Below are positions 14,265 through 14,905 of a stretch of 14,905 nt of DNA, one piece after another (the first letter of the stretch is position 1; each line of letters starts with the position of its first letter). The stretch covers positions 1 to 14,905 of the forward strand of contig JAADYY010000118.1 in NCBI GenBank assembly GCA_010092805.1, read 5' to 3'. Source of the stretch: Chloroflexota bacterium (lineage in GTDB: Bacteria; Chloroflexota; Anaerolineae; Aggregatilineales; Phototrophicaceae). The notes below the pieces were generated by a model. That model had not been told where the DNA came from, did no database searches, and was given only the letters and a program-made list of their open reading frames with translations. A program made the translations under genes and the position numbers.

Positions 14265-14813
14265 GTGACCAATGATCTGATCATTTTTGGGGCCGATACC
14301 GGGGATGTTGTGGCGGTTGGGCTGTCGGGTAAACGCAAGTGGAGTTTCCGGGCGAAACGCAGCATCCTGGCCGCGCCCTACGTCAACGAGGAGGGGATGT
14401 GCTTCGTTGGCTCCTACGATGGCTTTATGTATGCCATCGACAGCAACACCGGCTATGTTTCGTGGCGGTTCCGCGCCACTGGCCCGATCATTTCGTCACC
14501 CATTCAGCGGAATGGGTTGCTGTTCTTCGGCTCCGCAGATAACAATCTGTACGCGATCAATGTGCAGAACGGGCGTGAGCGCTGGAAATTCAATGCCAAC
14601 AAGCCCATCGTCTCATCGCCGGTGATTCACGAAAGCTCGCTCTATTTTGGCGGCACTGACGAAAACTTCTACTGCCTGGAAATGGAGACGGGCAAGGAAC
14701 GGTGGAAGGTCAAGATCGGCGGGCAAATCACGGCCAGCCCGTGTATCGCCGCAGATCTGATTCTCGTCGGCTCCCTGGATCACAAATTGTACGCTTTCCC
14801 GCTCGTCGGTTAG
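14265..14813 (+). CDS. PQQ-like propeller, C-terminal four blades of the kinase gene
   Basis: The 182-residue frame is in phase with the kinase gene and directly follows its TAG. It encodes the rest of the propeller. It starts in the strand LIIFGADTGDVVAVGL, then has blade openings WSFRAKRSILAAP, WRFRATGPIISSP, WKFNANKPIVSSP and WKVKIGGQITASP, with Y-A-I-D type strands between and FGS or VGS turns. With the upstream half this makes eight W-initiated repeats, the usual number for PQQ-type propellers. GTG 14265 could serve as a start by restart at the TAG, aided by GGAGG at 14243-14247. Without this, the half is made only by readthrough, or the gene is broken. No signal peptide is present, so binding of true PQQ is unlikely; such propellers in kinases probably sense or bind proteins. 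Confidence 0.7.
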   Translation: MTNDLIIFGADTGDVVAVGLSGKRKWSFRAKRSILAAPYVNEEGMCFVGSYDGFMYAIDSNTGYVSWRFRATGPIISSPIQRNGLLFFGSADNNLYAINVQNGRERWKFNANKPIVSSPVIHESSLYFGGTDENFYCLEMETGKERWKVKIGGQITASPCIAADLILVGSLDHKLYAFPLVG

Positions 14814-14855
14814 AGTCCTGGTTGTCTGAGAGGCCCACGCCACTGGAGTTCGACG

Positions 14856-14905
14856 ATGAATCTATTTCGCAACCTGTTTAGTTCCCGGCCCAAGCCCGAA
14901 GAAGA
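14856..14905 (+). CDS. Start of an unknown gene (3' truncated by window)
   Basis: ATG 14856 has GGAG at 14845-14848, 7 nt ahead, and the frame stays open to the end of the window: MNLFRNLFSSRPKPEE. The start is amphipathic and basic and then turns Pro/Glu-rich. Too little is seen for a family. It begins 43 nt after the propeller stop, so cotranscription with the kinase gene is likely. Confidence 0.55.
   Translation, partial: MNLFRNLFSSRPKPEE

Overview
The window is about 14.9 kb of GC-rich bacterial chromosome from a non-Proteobacterial organism. The mix is a type 2 (FMN) isopentenyl diphosphate isomerase, a polyprenyl synthase of the 'GIWGD..TGK' kind, a PknB-type kinase with a PQQ-like propeller, a BchI-like ATPase, a beta-flower-like protein and frequent TTG starts. 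This suggests a Chloroflexota (Anaerolineae-like) genome. That placement is an inference from gene style; no rRNA or other marker is present. I see no tRNA, rRNA, CRISPR array, insertion sequence or phage gene.

Region 1 (3-5847) handles cell-surface polysaccharide. It begins with the 3' end of an O-antigen-ligase-like membrane protein. A macro-domain gene follows, with its own predicted promoter and a hairpin terminator. After a 368-bp non-coding gap comes a tight four-gene block: UDP-glucuronate decarboxylase-like epimerase, a second O-antigen-ligase-like protein, a GtrA-family membrane protein and a GT4 glycosyltransferase. Its junctions are 4-bp overlaps or a 1-nt gap, so it is almost certainly one transcript. 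Together these could make a nucleotide sugar, transfer it, flip or decorate a lipid-linked intermediate, and polymerise or ligate the glycan.

Region 2 (5931-8725) holds four plus-strand genes: a small beta-flower-like protein, a YciA-type acyl-CoA thioesterase, a BchI/MoxR-like AAA+ ATPase without its usual chelatase partners, and an unrecognised six-helix membrane protein. A perfect 11-bp inverted repeat ends the block where it meets the minus-strand acyl carrier protein gene.

Region 3 (8760-11538) is lipid metabolism: acyl carrier protein (minus strand) and, across a roughly 400-bp non-coding gap, a divergent two-gene operon of type 2 IPP isomerase and a GGPP/FPP-type polyprenyl synthase.

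Region 4 (11550-14905) has hemW on the minus strand, convergent with the prenyl synthase and divergent from a serine/threonine kinase fused to an eight-blade PQQ-like propeller. The kinase reading frame is cut by a single in-frame TAG exactly between propeller blades 4 and 5. The downstream half stays open in the same frame for another 182 codons. This is the most notable feature of the window. A further gene starts at 14856 and runs off the end.
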